From contig NC_071668.1 in NCBI RefSeq assembly GCF_028554725.1, positions 52,123,732 to 52,187,731 on the forward strand: a stretch of 64,000 nucleotides of DNA, written 5' to 3'. A program made the translations under genes and the position numbers. The DNA comes from Zeugodacus cucurbitae (taxonomy: Eukaryota; Arthropoda; Insecta; Diptera; Tephritidae). The notes under the pieces are model-generated. The model had not been told where the DNA came from. It was given only the letters and a program-made list of their open reading frames with translations, and did not search any database. Below, piece after piece: positions 34,028-44,479 of the stretch (positions are counted from its first letter, which is position 1; every line of letters begins with the position of its first letter).

Positions 34028-34232
34028 GTCTCTCCCCTGGCAATTCATATAACGTATACTATTAATTTAATTTATTTGCCTTTATTGTCCTATGTTAAAA
34101 AAAATACTGCGATAATTAAAGTGAAATAAATAATTAACCCAAAAAATAATTCAATCAATTAAAACAATTAAATTTTTCATGAAAACGTCTCTCCCCTGTC
34201 GTATTTCCGGAGTTAGAAACCAGGGGAGATAC
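34028..34232. repeat. Short inverted-repeat element
   Basis: GTCTCTCCCCTGG at 34028-34040 is answered by the inverted CCAGGGGAGATAC at 34220-34232, with a third direct copy at 34186. Similar CTCTCCCCTGG motifs occur at about 35070 and inverted at about 59268. It could be a 205 bp MITE; no clear target duplication. Confidence 0.4.
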
Positions 34233-34239
34233 TATTCAT

Positions 34240-34345
34240 CATTACACCCTGACCGGAAGTCGTGATCTGCTTGAGTCTTGATACTTTCTTGCGTGAGCTT
34301 CTGAACATGGCCCCTTACCCACCTCCAGTCATCACCAGCACCAAC
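34240..34345 (-). pseudogene. LINE 5' end fragment
   Basis: CCGGAAGTCGTGATCTGCTT and GCGTGAGCTTCTGAACATGG match the sequence at 46703-46790, upstream of the endonuclease of the minus-strand LINE. It points away from the next fragment, so two LINE pieces are fused head to tail here. Confidence 0.45.
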
Positions 34346-34349
34346 AAAA

Positions 34350-34835
34350 CTAAAAATATTAGCCTCGCAATCCAACGCAGAATCGCTCTTACCAACAGAT
34401 GCTAGTTTGGACTGAGTGGACATTTAAATGTTAAAGTCCTCTCTCGATGAACCAAAACCAAACTCTACAAGTCCCTTATCATCTCCGTTCTGCTGTATGG
34501 TGCAGAAGCATGGACGATGTCAACATCCGATGAGACGGCACTAGGAGTTTTCGAGAAAAACGTTTTGAGGAAGATTTATGGTCCTTTGCTAGGTCATGTT
34601 GTTCGAATGACGAAAGCGCTTCAGCTTGGAAAGTGTTCGATGCAGTACCCGCTGGTGGAACAGTAAGCCCTCCATTCCGTAGGAAAAACCAGGTTAAAAG
34701 TTACCTGATTTATATTGGTATTTCCAATTCGTGCCAAACAGCAAAAAGGAGAGATGACTAGCGCGTTCAAATAGATTCGCCTATAATCGCATAAACGGTG
34801 CATATGCCAAATATATATATATATATATATATGAT
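34350..34835 (+). pseudogene. LINE relic, 3' part
   Basis: Translated pieces ISLAIQRRIALTNRC, SLIISVLLYGAEAWTMSTSD and LGHVVRM-like sequence match the 62.2 kb LINE with internal deletions and frameshifts. It ends at an ATATATAT tail (34808-34831), as expected for this family's 3' end. Confidence 0.7.
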
Positions 34836-37550
34836 GTATATATAAATAAGATCAGGTTGGCCAGACTCTCCCCATGCCAAAACTTCTTTTGAAAGGGCAG
34901 AGGATATATTACGTTTTTAAAAAGTCAGAAATGTTTTTGGAAGATCTTAAGATTTTATATTTAATATTTGTTTCGTTTATTTATGATAAAGAGTGAATTT
35001 ATTGATTTGTTATTTTAATTTTAGGGTTTATTTTTTGCGTTTGGTAAAATAATTACACAAACTTTACATCTCTCCCCTGGCGATGTATTTACCTTGGTCG
35101 TCGAAAAAGTAATAAAATATGTATTAAGTGACTTGCCCTTACGTGAGAAGATAAATAAACGGGACAAAAATCAAAATATAGAGGTTTCATGAAAACAATC
35201 CAAAGTTTTTCTTGGCCGTTTTCTCTTTGCAATCCTCTTATCGTAGAATCACCCATATATAGTTATAGTTACGAATATATTTAAAGCTGAGCGTCGTGAT
35301 CCACTGCGTCTCCTCAGACGATCAAAAGGAATAGGACGAATAAGAAAAATTAATATGAGGTGATTAATAATGTAACGGGATTAAATATTTTAGTTGCTGA
35401 ATACAGTGTTACCAGAAAGGAGTTAAATACAATATTAGTTATTGAAAATTAGTTATTAAATTATCTATTACAATAAGGAGAGATGCTAGTCGCTACATAT
35501 ACTTATTTACTCAAGCTATGCTCCAGACCTGTATTGCAGCTTGAAATATATACTTATACATATACATACATATGTATGTATTTAAGTCATAGCGCATTAC
35601 AAATGATCTGTGCAATTCTTTTGTCAGTCTCAGATGTCATTAGCATGTTGAAATGTACAAACAACTTTCTTGATAGATTTATAAACGCAGTAATCTTCTA
35701 TCGTCCTCTCAGTGCAATTTAAATAGTCGCGCGCTTCTGAGCTTTCATTACAAACGCCGCCGATATGTACTTGATTAAGTGAGTTGAATTGAATTTGCAT
35801 CAAAATGCATGTGTGAATATGTAACTTTAAGATCTTTAAGATCAAGAATAAAAGAATTAATATATTTTGAAATAAAAATGGTGTAAAAGTGAAATTTGTG
35901 CGTAGAAATGTACCTTGAAGACTTGCAAGTACTCCATATAGGAGTATATGTTGTGAAATACTGTAATCCTCGCTTAAGAGCCCCTTCTTAACATGCAAGA
36001 CTTTTGAGACACTTAAGCGGAAAAGGCACTTAAATAGAACCCCCTTAAGTGCCTCGAGATACTTACCAAGCTTTTTCTAAAATATTTCGATAAAATTTTT
36101 AATAAAATCTAGAATGAAAATCACATTTATTTTTATTAACAACATAAATACTTATAAATTACAATGAATATGAAAAAAATAATAATCAGCGCATTCACTG
36201 TTAAACATATTAAAACAGGAAAATTGCACACAATTTCGTATTTGTGGCTTAAATATTAAAGGCATTTAAGCGGGAAAGGCACTTTAACGAGGGTCACTGT
36301 ATTGTATATGTACTTTATTTGCTAAAAAATAGGCAAAACTGCCAAAAAAAAGTTGAAGGAAATAAAAATTTCTTACGAACACTCTGCTTATCCTGAAATT
36401 TTCATAAAATTATATAAATACATACATATAACTTAATATACGTATGTATATACATACATACATTCAATGAGCCTAGTTGTTCGGTTTCCCCGATTAGCTC
36501 TTCCTTACTATATTATTACAATTGTTACACACAATTGTTTCCCATCTACTATTATTTCCTATATATAACTCTTATCAGCACCACTTGAGCGTAGGATTCG
36601 TATCAAAAGCGCAGATCTGACAAAGCTTCTCAATACTGAGAGAACGACCGAGAGTTGTTGGCTTACCATATCAGCAAAAACTCATTAGAATCAAATTATT
36701 TTTTTAACCAAAACCTGGCTTCCACAATTTAGTACTTAAATCAATAATTCGTTAGTTATGTGCCTCTGAAACCAACGAAACCCATTAATTGTGGTTTGAT
36801 TATCAGGTAACAGCTGATCAGAAGCAGTTGGAAGCAGACTGTGTTCAATGACTCTATGTATTCGATATATTTAGTGCACAAGTATGTATGGAAATCTGTA
36901 GGTAGTTTTTGATCAGTGAGGGTAGAGCTCTTAACTATACATTGAGTAGGTACTTAGTAAACGCTTCAAATTTAGTATGGGAAATCACAAAGATCAATAG
37001 ATCAATGCATATATGTATGTATTATGTGTCTTGTATGTATGTATTATATGTCTATACTAATATATTATGGCGCTTATCAATTATTGAGAAATTTGCCTCA
37101 TTATTACTTGAGTAGATAGAGCATACGAGTAAATAATATATATAGTATGAATAATTAAATATAGATTATTAATATTAAATGTGCATCAGAACGAATAAAC
37201 GGGTTTAAAATTTATTGACTAGGTAGTGATAATTGGCGCAAGAAATTTTTGTGCTATATTTTTCCGGAAATGGTTTCTACAAAATTGATTTTTTTTACTC
37301 AAGCATTTATTTTTTTACTGCTCAAGTAGTGCAGCTTGGAATATACACTTATACATATATATACATAGATATGTATGTATGTAAGTCGTTAAAAAGTTGG
37401 CGAGCTGAAAGCCGCGCCGACTTCTGCTTATACAAAGAGTTGAATTTTGAAAGTGTCCAATGTGTCGACCGGTCCCTATTGATTACATCGTAATCGATCC
37501 AAATAAAGTAAAATAGTTTGCTTTAACATTTACTTTATTATTTTCCAATT
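34836..37550. other. Intergenic, no gene seen
   Basis: A 2.7 kb AT-rich stretch. A decayed repeat A terminus lies at about 36480-36515 (GTTCGGTTTCCCC, CTCTTCCTTACTA). CATTAATTG...TAACAGCTGATC near 36780 recurs at 49390 and 53460, so the left edge of the duplicated protease-homologue units lies here. An upstream exon for the next gene may be here but was not identified. Confidence 0.45.
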
Positions 37551-37554
37551 ACAG

Positions 37555-38842
37555 CTTAGCAAATGGCATATCCAGGCGTGCGACAATTATTACTGTTTTC
37601 CTGCTAGGAGTTTTGTACAATCCGGTACGAACTCAAATACCGGACAACTATGAAAAATTATTAGAAAAGATATTTGACACCAATTCAACATTAAATAGCA
37701 TATTTGACACCAAATCTACAGAGCCGGAGCAGGAATCAAATTTAGATTCGCAAGTTAGGATTTGTGGACTCAACAAGGAATGTGTTCCACGCATTCTCTG
37801 CAATAAAGATGGCACTGTCAAAATTTATGGACAAGATTTGATCAATCTTCGCATGGACAATGGAAGTCCATGCACTTATTTGGAACTCTGCTGCGATGTA
37901 AGCAGTAAAGTAAGTACATATATATTTCTAATATAGACACGTCTGTAGTATAGCATATTGAAAGCGTGTTTCCCTTTGCAGTTACAGCAACCAAAAGCAG
38001 AAGATGTTCCACAGAGAAATGCTTGCGGTTACCGCAATTCTAATGGCATATCTTTCAAAATTACCGGAGCTAAAAATAATGAGTCAGAATTCGCAGAATT
38101 TCCCTGGATAGTAGCAATTTACACAAAATCGGCAAATAAGAAGGATTACAAATGTGGTGGCTCGATTCTCGCACCAAACGTCGTTCTAACGGCGGCACAT
38201 TGTGTCTGGAACCTACAGTCTGCCTCATTGATGGTCCGTGCTGGCGAATGGGATTTTGAGACCACACTGGAGCCGTTTTTGCATCAAGATGCTCGAGTTT
38301 CAGAAATCATTAGACATGAGGATTTTAGTCTCAGCACAATATTTAACGACATCGCTTTAGTGATATTGAAAACACCATTAACTTGGGCACCAAATGTTCA
38401 GCCCATCTGTTTGCCTGACGCGCATACAACATTCGATAATAAGCGCTGTTTTGCCTCCGGTTGGGGTCAAGACAAGTTCGGTAGAAATGGCATTTACCAG
38501 CACATCTTGAAGAAGATCGAGTTGCCCATTGTGCCCCATGCTACATGTCAAGCACAATTGCGTCGCACGCGGCTTAGTCGATTTTTCCAGCTGGACAAGA
38601 GTTTCATATGCGCTGGCGGTGAACTCGGTAAAGATACGTGCAAAGGTGATGGCGGTTCACCATTGTCGTGCCCTGATCCGAATAATCCAGGACGCTATCT
38701 TCAAGCTGGTGTCGTTTCTTGGGGTGTCGAATGTGGTGTGGAGAATGTTCCTGGTGTATACGCGAATGTTGCTTATTTACGCGATTGGATCATCGAGAAG
38801 CTTATGACAAGAGGAATTGATACCAAATTTTTTACACCATAA
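37555..38842 (+). CDS. Clip-domain serine protease homologue 1 (PPAF2-like)
   Basis: Secreted non-catalytic protease homologue, related to prophenoloxidase-activating factor 2. Exons 37555-37909 (acceptor AATTACAG, donor GTAAGT, phase 0) and 37982-38842 (acceptor TTTGCAG); about 404 residues from the acceptor on. Early residues ATIITVFLLGVLY form a signal-like stretch. The six-Cys clip region runs from CGLNKECVPRILC to CTYLELCC. The protease domain keeps the His (LTAAHC) and Asp (NDIAL) of the triad, but the Ser site reads GDGGSP, so it cannot cleave. No in-frame ATG is visible: ATG at 37563 is one base out of frame and meets a stop after 14 codons. So the start lies in an unseen exon or is broken. 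Most divergent member of the local family. Confidence 0.85.
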
Positions 38843-38989
38843 TAATCAGCAGTTGCCTGTTAAACCCTTCAAATGGATACCCGTGGGTCGGTACTGAGGT
38901 GTCACTGGACTCTTAGCGTAACTTTCAATCAAATTATATATGTATTTGTATATATTAATATAGAAAGTCTCAGAAATATGACAAGCAAA

Positions 38990-40130
38990 ATACCAATATC
39001 TTATAAACTTAAGGAGAAACTTATCAGAGAACCCCCGACAAAGAGAGCATAATGATTATACTCCATATACGGACAGTTAATATTATTTTCTGCTAATTTA
39101 GTCTAGTTTTCAATAGGTGTTCAGGTGTGAACCGATTCATTTTCATGAATTAATTCCTTTTTTATACCAAATTATGATGTTCATAAGAAAACATGTTTAC
39201 TGATTTTCGTTACAGTATCTCATGAACAAAGATATCTGTTGTTAGTTGAATTGTGATAGAAGTTGAGCGTTAATTATCAAGCGTACACTGTGGTTTTTAG
39301 TTTCTCTATGCGTAAATATATATAATATATATCAAAATAGTTTGTTTTTCTAAGAAGGCGATGAAAGTGTTAGAATTAATAGGCGACATACAAATATTAT
39401 ATACCTAAAAATGCTGGTGTATATGTAGCAGGAACTTTTTTAGATTATAAAGTTGTGTACCGTGAAAGCTACTTTCTCACGCATTCTTCTGATTCCAAAC
39501 AATTTATATTAAATTTTTTTGTTTTTGCAATTTTTATTTTCCAAATGAGTGGTTTTGTGCATACTGTTCGAAGAAATCGAAATTTTTTTAGTAAATCTCG
39601 CGCGCATGTACTTTTTGCTTTCGCTGATTTATGGGCCTTGTGACGACATATGAGGGTGGTCCGTACGCTCACTGCTCCTTAGCGTCACTCTTTTCATAGT
39701 GAAACTATGAAGAAGTGTCTTCTCGTAGGCGACTACTGTCAAAATTTTAACCCAATCGGGTACATATGTAGTTACATTTTGACAACGTGTAGGGCGGATT
39801 TGTAAGAAAACGTAGTGAATGAAAAAGGTTTTAATCTTTGATGGTGACCATCAAAAATTGGTTAAAGAGCTTCACTGTAATCACGCGTCGGTTTTTATTA
39901 AGCCACGCCCAGTTGCAAGATAGCTCAAACAGCATGACCTAGTGGACCATATCGTCTTGGACTTTGTACTTCTTGACTTAAGTAGATTAAGACTTGTGTG
40001 CTTATATGAAGGCCATAGTAGTCCTAATCACTGATAACGTCGGACGGCGTGGTTTTCTATGGAAATTGTTAAATTCAAATTAAAGTTTGGTTCTTAGAAA
40101 TATAAGTTCGAAACTGATAAGAAAAACATT
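38990..40130. repeat. Duplicated 5' flank of the protease-homologue unit
   Basis: Blocks such as GATTCATTTTCATGAAT, TTACTGATTTTCGTTA, TAAATCTCGCGCGCA and ACATTTTGACAACGTGTAGG recur in the same order at about 49610-50340 and 54540-55270. These are upstream of later family members. No coding frame. Confidence 0.65.
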
Positions 40131-40132
40131 TT

Positions 40133-40239
40133 TATAAGAAAGCTACAGTGATCTTAAATTTGCTCCTCAGTTTAACGCAAACAGTCGACGGATCGTTAGC
40201 TCTTAATTTTTGGTGCTAATTGCTCAGCATTGGTGAGTT
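40133..40239 (+). promoter_or_regulatory. Promoter and leader exon of protease homologue 2
   Basis: TATAAG at 40133 and an initiator TCAGTT (+1 at A40169) about 36 bp later precede a short leader exon ending CAGCATTG, with donor GTGAGT at about 40233. The acceptor CACTTTCAG at about 40364 joins it to the ATG exon. The same block is kept at 43563-43670, 50330-50395, 55285-55385 and, more diverged, 60020-60125. Confidence 0.6.
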
Positions 40240-40379
40240 ATTTATTCTTTCTAATTTCATGTGGCTTAACTACCCGAGAATCTGTGGTTGATTTAAGAAA
40301 AAAAGCACCATCGAGACGACCACACAATGTTTTTCATGTTATTTTTTCAAATTTCCACTTTCAGGTGGTTTGTTGCAAA

Positions 40380-41574
40380 ATGAATCGCAATTTAACGGTA
40401 ATCGCCATTTATATACTTTCACTCTCGATTTTCATTAAGCAAGCACAACCAGCGAAAAGCATTGATAATGTTGGCGGTGGAAAATTTTGTGGTGTAAATA
40501 AGGAGTGTGTTGAACGTTTTCTTTGCGATGCAAAAGGGGCGGTGGTAAGAAGTGGTGAAAACATCATCGATATACGAATAAGTAGAGAAGGTCCATGTGG
40601 CTATTTGGAAGTATGCTGTAGCACAGAATATAAGGTATTTATAGACAGCTTGAACTTTCGATACGAGTTCTCCTCACTCTCATTGGCTTCTCTTTCAGTT
40701 AACGGAACCGAACATACTCATCCAACCAGCCGAGAGACACGAAGGTTGTGGTTATCGCAATCCAACTGGTGTAGGTTTCAGAATTACTGGCGGCAATGAA
40801 GGCGAGTCAGAGTTTGGTGAATTCCCTTGGATGGTCGCCATTCTGCATGATGGAGTAATTGGTGGCAAGACCTTAAACGGTTACGTATGTGGTGGTTCTG
40901 TAATTGCACCAAATGTTGTCCTGACTGCTGCACATTGTGTACTAAACCTTGACCCACACGTATTGGTTGCACGCGCCGGTGAGTGGGACTCACAAACCAA
41001 ACAGGAGGTGTTGCCACATCAAGATGCACGTGTCAAGGAGATCATTCGTCATGAGTACTACAACAGAGGCACACTCTCCAACGATGTAGCGCTGCTCATT
41101 TTGGAAACACCTTTCACGTGGGAGGAAAATGTACGTCCCATCTGTTTGCCCAGATCGAACATCAATTTCGACTATTCACGTTGCTATGCCTCCGGCTGGG
41201 GCAAAGATAAGTTTGGCAAAGGTGGAGTTAATTCGGTGATTTTGAAAAAGATTGATCTACCCATGGTGCCACATGATACTTGCAAAGCAAATCTACGAAA
41301 AACACGTTTGGGACGATTTTTCCATTTGGATCAGAGTTTAATTTGTGCCGGTGGCGAGGAAGGCAAGAGCACGTGTAAAGGTGATGGCGGCTCACCATTA
41401 GTATGTCCCAACCCAAATAATCCGAAACGTTACTATCAAGCTGGAATTGTAGCGGGTGGCGTGAGTTGTGGTGAAGAAAACGTTCCGGGAGTCTATGCCA
41501 ATGTGCCATACCTGCGCAATTGGATCAACGAAAAGCTTTATGCACGAGGCATTGATTTTACGCACTTTACGTAA
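40380..41574 (+). CDS. Clip-domain serine protease homologue 2, intact
   Basis: 376 residues in two coding exons: 40380-40634 (85 codons; donor GTATTT) and 40699-41574 (acceptor CTTTCAG), phase 0, with a 64 bp intron. Signal peptide residues 1-22 (LTVIAIYILSLSIFI). Six-Cys clip domain C37, C43, C49, C73, C79, C80, of the PPAF2 type. FRITGG at 112-117 marks the protease start. Triad positions H164 and D214 are kept; the Ser position is G315 (GDGGSP), so it is catalytically dead. Family members act as cofactors in haemolymph cascades such as melanisation; that role is inferred. An oddity: residues 337-339 read AGG where paralogues have AWG, losing a normally conserved Trp. Best template for the decayed copies downstream. 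Confidence 0.92.
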
Positions 41575-41814
41575 CATGTTCAATATTATCCATTACGTTT
41601 GAATAAGTTCAAGAAGACTATACGCTCACTTAATTTAGATAAGATATTTCATATATTTCAACAATTTTTGGTTCAGAGACACACCAACAGAAGAAACTCC
41701 CTCTGAATTAAATTAAAATATCTGAGAGATTTACCGATATTTTCGTCACTGAATTCTCCATATTTTATATCCAGGGTCTTGGAAAGTTATCGACAATTTT
41801 TTTCATAATATCCA

Positions 41815-42060
41815 TTAGAGTGTGTCACCATTTTGCGGTTGGATTTTGCTCTGCAACCGTGTAAGATTGTGTTGGCAAAGAACTGAAGCCGACAAATCAT
41901 TTGAAGCGCCATAGCTTTTCCGATTGGACGCAGCTGGCGTACGCGGATATGGCCTTAATAACAGCGCAGTTAGTTCTGCTTTCTCCAGGCTTAACAAAGA
42001 TGTGAACCCCATTTGCGGTTGTTGTTGAATCTGGACAATACGAATCCTCTTCTGTCGTCA
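41815..42060 (+). pseudogene. LINE reverse transcriptase scrap
   Basis: CAGCTGGCGTACGCGGATAT translates to QLAYAD, the start of the YADD catalytic motif of the local LINE family, followed by GTTAGTTCTGCTTTCTCC. The preceding bases (TGTCACCATTTTG...) recur after protease homologue 3, so this is part of the duplicated unit. Confidence 0.5.
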
Positions 42061-42079
42061 GAAAAGCAGTCAATGATTT

Positions 42080-42670
42080 GGTGGTAAATTTCATATTTAT
42101 ATACAGAATTCGGCGATTAACAATGAGTCTTCATTATACATCTCAGCCGAGTAATCTATGTTTAGACATTGGTCTGTTTGCCTAATTCGATGCAATATGT
42201 CATTTTCCATCAAACAGTTTTTGTATTTTTCCCACAAAGTCGATGATTGCGATGGATCGTCACATCGTCAAAATACTTACAAACAGTTGACTAAAGTTAT
42301 TCGACATTGATGTCAACGCAGCTTCAACAAGAGTTAAGTCCCAATGGTTATATTCTTTGAACAATTGCAATTCCCGACATGCATCTTGGTATATATTGAA
42401 TAATCGGTTATTAACTGTTTGAAAAAATTCAAAAGATGTTGGTCCAGGAATATTCATTAATAACAAACGTAATATAAAAGCTTTCTCATTGTTTTGGATG
42501 TGCCAGCTTTGAATATGCCTGTTAAAGGAAGTGGTTTTCTTTATTTCCGTGGCTCCCATTTTTTATTCGATTTATGCCATGCAAAATATGGCTTTACATT
42601 CGTTAGTGTTGTATTTGGAGCATCAAGCACTCTTTGCAGAACATTTTCATCTGTAATGGAGTTTTTTCAT
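42080..42670 (-). pseudogene. Helitron helicase central relic
   Basis: The minus strand reads ITDENVLQRVLDAPNTTLTN and VKPYFAWHKSNKKWE, then, after a frameshift, NNEKAFILRLLLMNIPGPTS, FEFFQTVN and YNHWDLTLVEAALTSMSNNF. These match the region between the Rep and helicase domains of insect Helitrons. The 99-codon open frame (42260-42559) is a piece of this, not a gene. Confidence 0.8.
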
Positions 42671-42712
42671 ATATACTTATATATGTATATGAGTTTTCAT
42701 ATGGGTATGGAG

Positions 42713-43091
42713 TAGAGCTCTTGATATTCGACTAATCGACTAACCGATTTAGCCGGATAGGGTATTATTCGAATAATAATATTCGGTTTGCAGTATCCGG
42801 TCGTAAGTTATCGACTATTCGATTAACCGCTCATTTCCGAATATCCGGTTAATCGTTCGTTGTCCACTATTCGAGCAAGGGCAAGTTCATTAGATTTAAA
42901 TTTTTATTGTAAAAAGTGAAACTCACGAAAAATGCGCACAATTGACATTTTCAGAAATAAAAACAAGCAAAAATCAAAGGCCGCTTAGATTTCAATAGTC
43001 GCAAATGTTACGAATATTCGAATTGTATTAATCGATTGATATTCATATGAACGGTTACAAACCGGATATTCGAATAATTTTAAGAGCCCTA
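42713..43091. mobile_element. Complete 379 bp hAT-type MITE
   Basis: The ends TAGAGCTCTTGATATTCG and (inverted) TAGGGCTCTTAAAATTATTC are flanked by a perfect 8 bp duplication GTATGGAG (42705-42712 and 43092-43099). The interior is full of ATTCGAATA and TCCGGTTAATCG palindromic units and codes for nothing. The paralogous spacer near 48280-48300 lacks the insert. Confidence 0.85.
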
Positions 43092-43275
43092 GTATGGAGT
43101 TATATATGCCAAAGTGATCAGGGTGGCAAAAATAGTTGAAATCGCTCAAGGAATTACCCCAGCCCCTATATAATATATATATTGATTTTCGATATTTTAA
43201 TGAACTTTAAGCTGAATATGCGGGCCAAATTGTGTGTTATCTCAATAAAATTAAAAAAATAAATTGCGGGAGTAC
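43092..43275 (-). repeat. Repeat A terminal fragment
   Basis: Contains CCAAAGTGATCAGG, AAATTGTGTGTTATCTCAAT and TTGCGGGAGTACT, the repeat A left end on the minus strand, here without the final hairpin. The MITE inserted at its border. Part of the spacer that is duplicated at 48290-49240. Confidence 0.6.
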
Positions 43276-43849
43276 TAGAAAAGTTATTTCGTTTTATTTT
43301 TTACCTTTAGGTTTATAGATTTGTACAAAACGTCATTCGCTAAAATCGAATTATTTTTTATTTGAACCAACCAGTATTAAAATAATTCGCGTATCATGCA
43401 AGAAACCATGGTACTTCATAAGCCGATGTATGTATGTATGTATACGAATGACATCGTTCTCTTACTCTTGATAACGTCGAGTTCTTTTCTCTGGAAATTG
43501 TTAAATTCAAACTAAAGATTGGTTCTTAGAAATATAACTTCGTAACTGATAAGAAAAAAATGTTTATAATAAAGCCACAGGGATCTTAAATTTGCTCCTC
43601 AGTTTAACGCAAACAGTCGTCGGATCGTTAGCTCTTAATTTTTGGTGCTAATTGCTCAGCATTGGTGAGTTATTTATTCTTTTTTATAATCTCAGCATTG
43701 GTGAGTTATTTATTCTTTTATAATTTCAAGGGGTTTAACAACTCGAGAACCTGTGGTTGACTTCCATATGAACAAACACCATCCATACGAGCATTCATTG
43801 TTTTTAAGTTAGTTTTTCAAATTTCCACTTTCAGGTAGTTTGCTGCAAA

Positions 43850-44359
43850 ATGAATCGCAATTTAACGGTTTTCGCTATTTATCTACTTTCACTCTCGATT
43901 TTCATTAAGAAAACGCAATCGGAACAGAACATAATCATCCAACCAGCCGAGAGACACGAAGGTTGTGGTTATCGCAATCCAAATGGTGTAGTTTTAATAA
44001 ACACTGGAGACAAAGGAGGCGAGTCAGAGTTTGGTGAATTCCCTTGGATGGTGGCCATTCTGCGTGATGAAGTAATTTGGTGCGAGTTGTTAAACATATA
44101 CGAATGTGGTGGATCTGTAATTGCACCAAATATTGTCCTGACTGCTACACATTGTGCACGAAACATTGAGCCACACTTATTGGTAGCACGCGCCGGAGAG
44201 TGGGACACACGAACCAAACAGGAGGTGTTGCCACATCAAGATGCACGTGTCAAGGAGATCATTCGTCATGAGAAATACAACGACACACTCTTCAATGACG
44301 TAGCGCTGCTAATTTTGGAAACACCGTTCAGGTGGGAGGAAAATAGAATTCTAAAATGA
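43850..44359 (+). CDS. Truncated protease homologue 3 (no clip domain)
   Basis: A 169-residue open frame. The signal peptide (MNRNLTVFAIYLLSLSIFI) is joined in frame straight to the protease domain (QPAERHEGCGYRNPNG). The clip domain and intron present in homologue 2 have been deleted. His is kept (TATHC) as is Asp (NDVALL). After FRWEEN a second deletion of about 0.7 kb removes the C-terminal half, including the Ser-site region, and fuses the frame to downstream spacer. The promoter, leader exon and acceptor are kept, so it may still be transcribed. It could be a short secreted remnant or simply a pseudogene. Confidence 0.6.
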   Translation: MNRNLTVFAIYLLSLSIFIKKTQSEQNIIIQPAERHEGCGYRNPNGVVLINTGDKGGESEFGEFPWMVAILRDEVIWCELLNIYECGGSVIAPNIVLTATHCARNIEPHLLVARAGEWDTRTKQEVLPHQDARVKEIIRHEKYNDTLFNDVALLILETPFRWEENRILK

Positions 44360-44479
44360 TCATAATATTGATGTCACCATTTTGCTCTTGGATTGGGCTC
44401 TGAAATCGTATAAGATTTTGTTGAAACAAGAACTGAAACCGACAGATCATTTGAAGCGCTTTCCCAATTGGACACTGTA

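Noticed and set aside
42260..42559. 99-codon minus-strand frame as a possible new gene
   Set aside because: Its residues match the Helitron Rep-helicase polyprotein and the flanking frames continue that protein, so it is a transposon relic.
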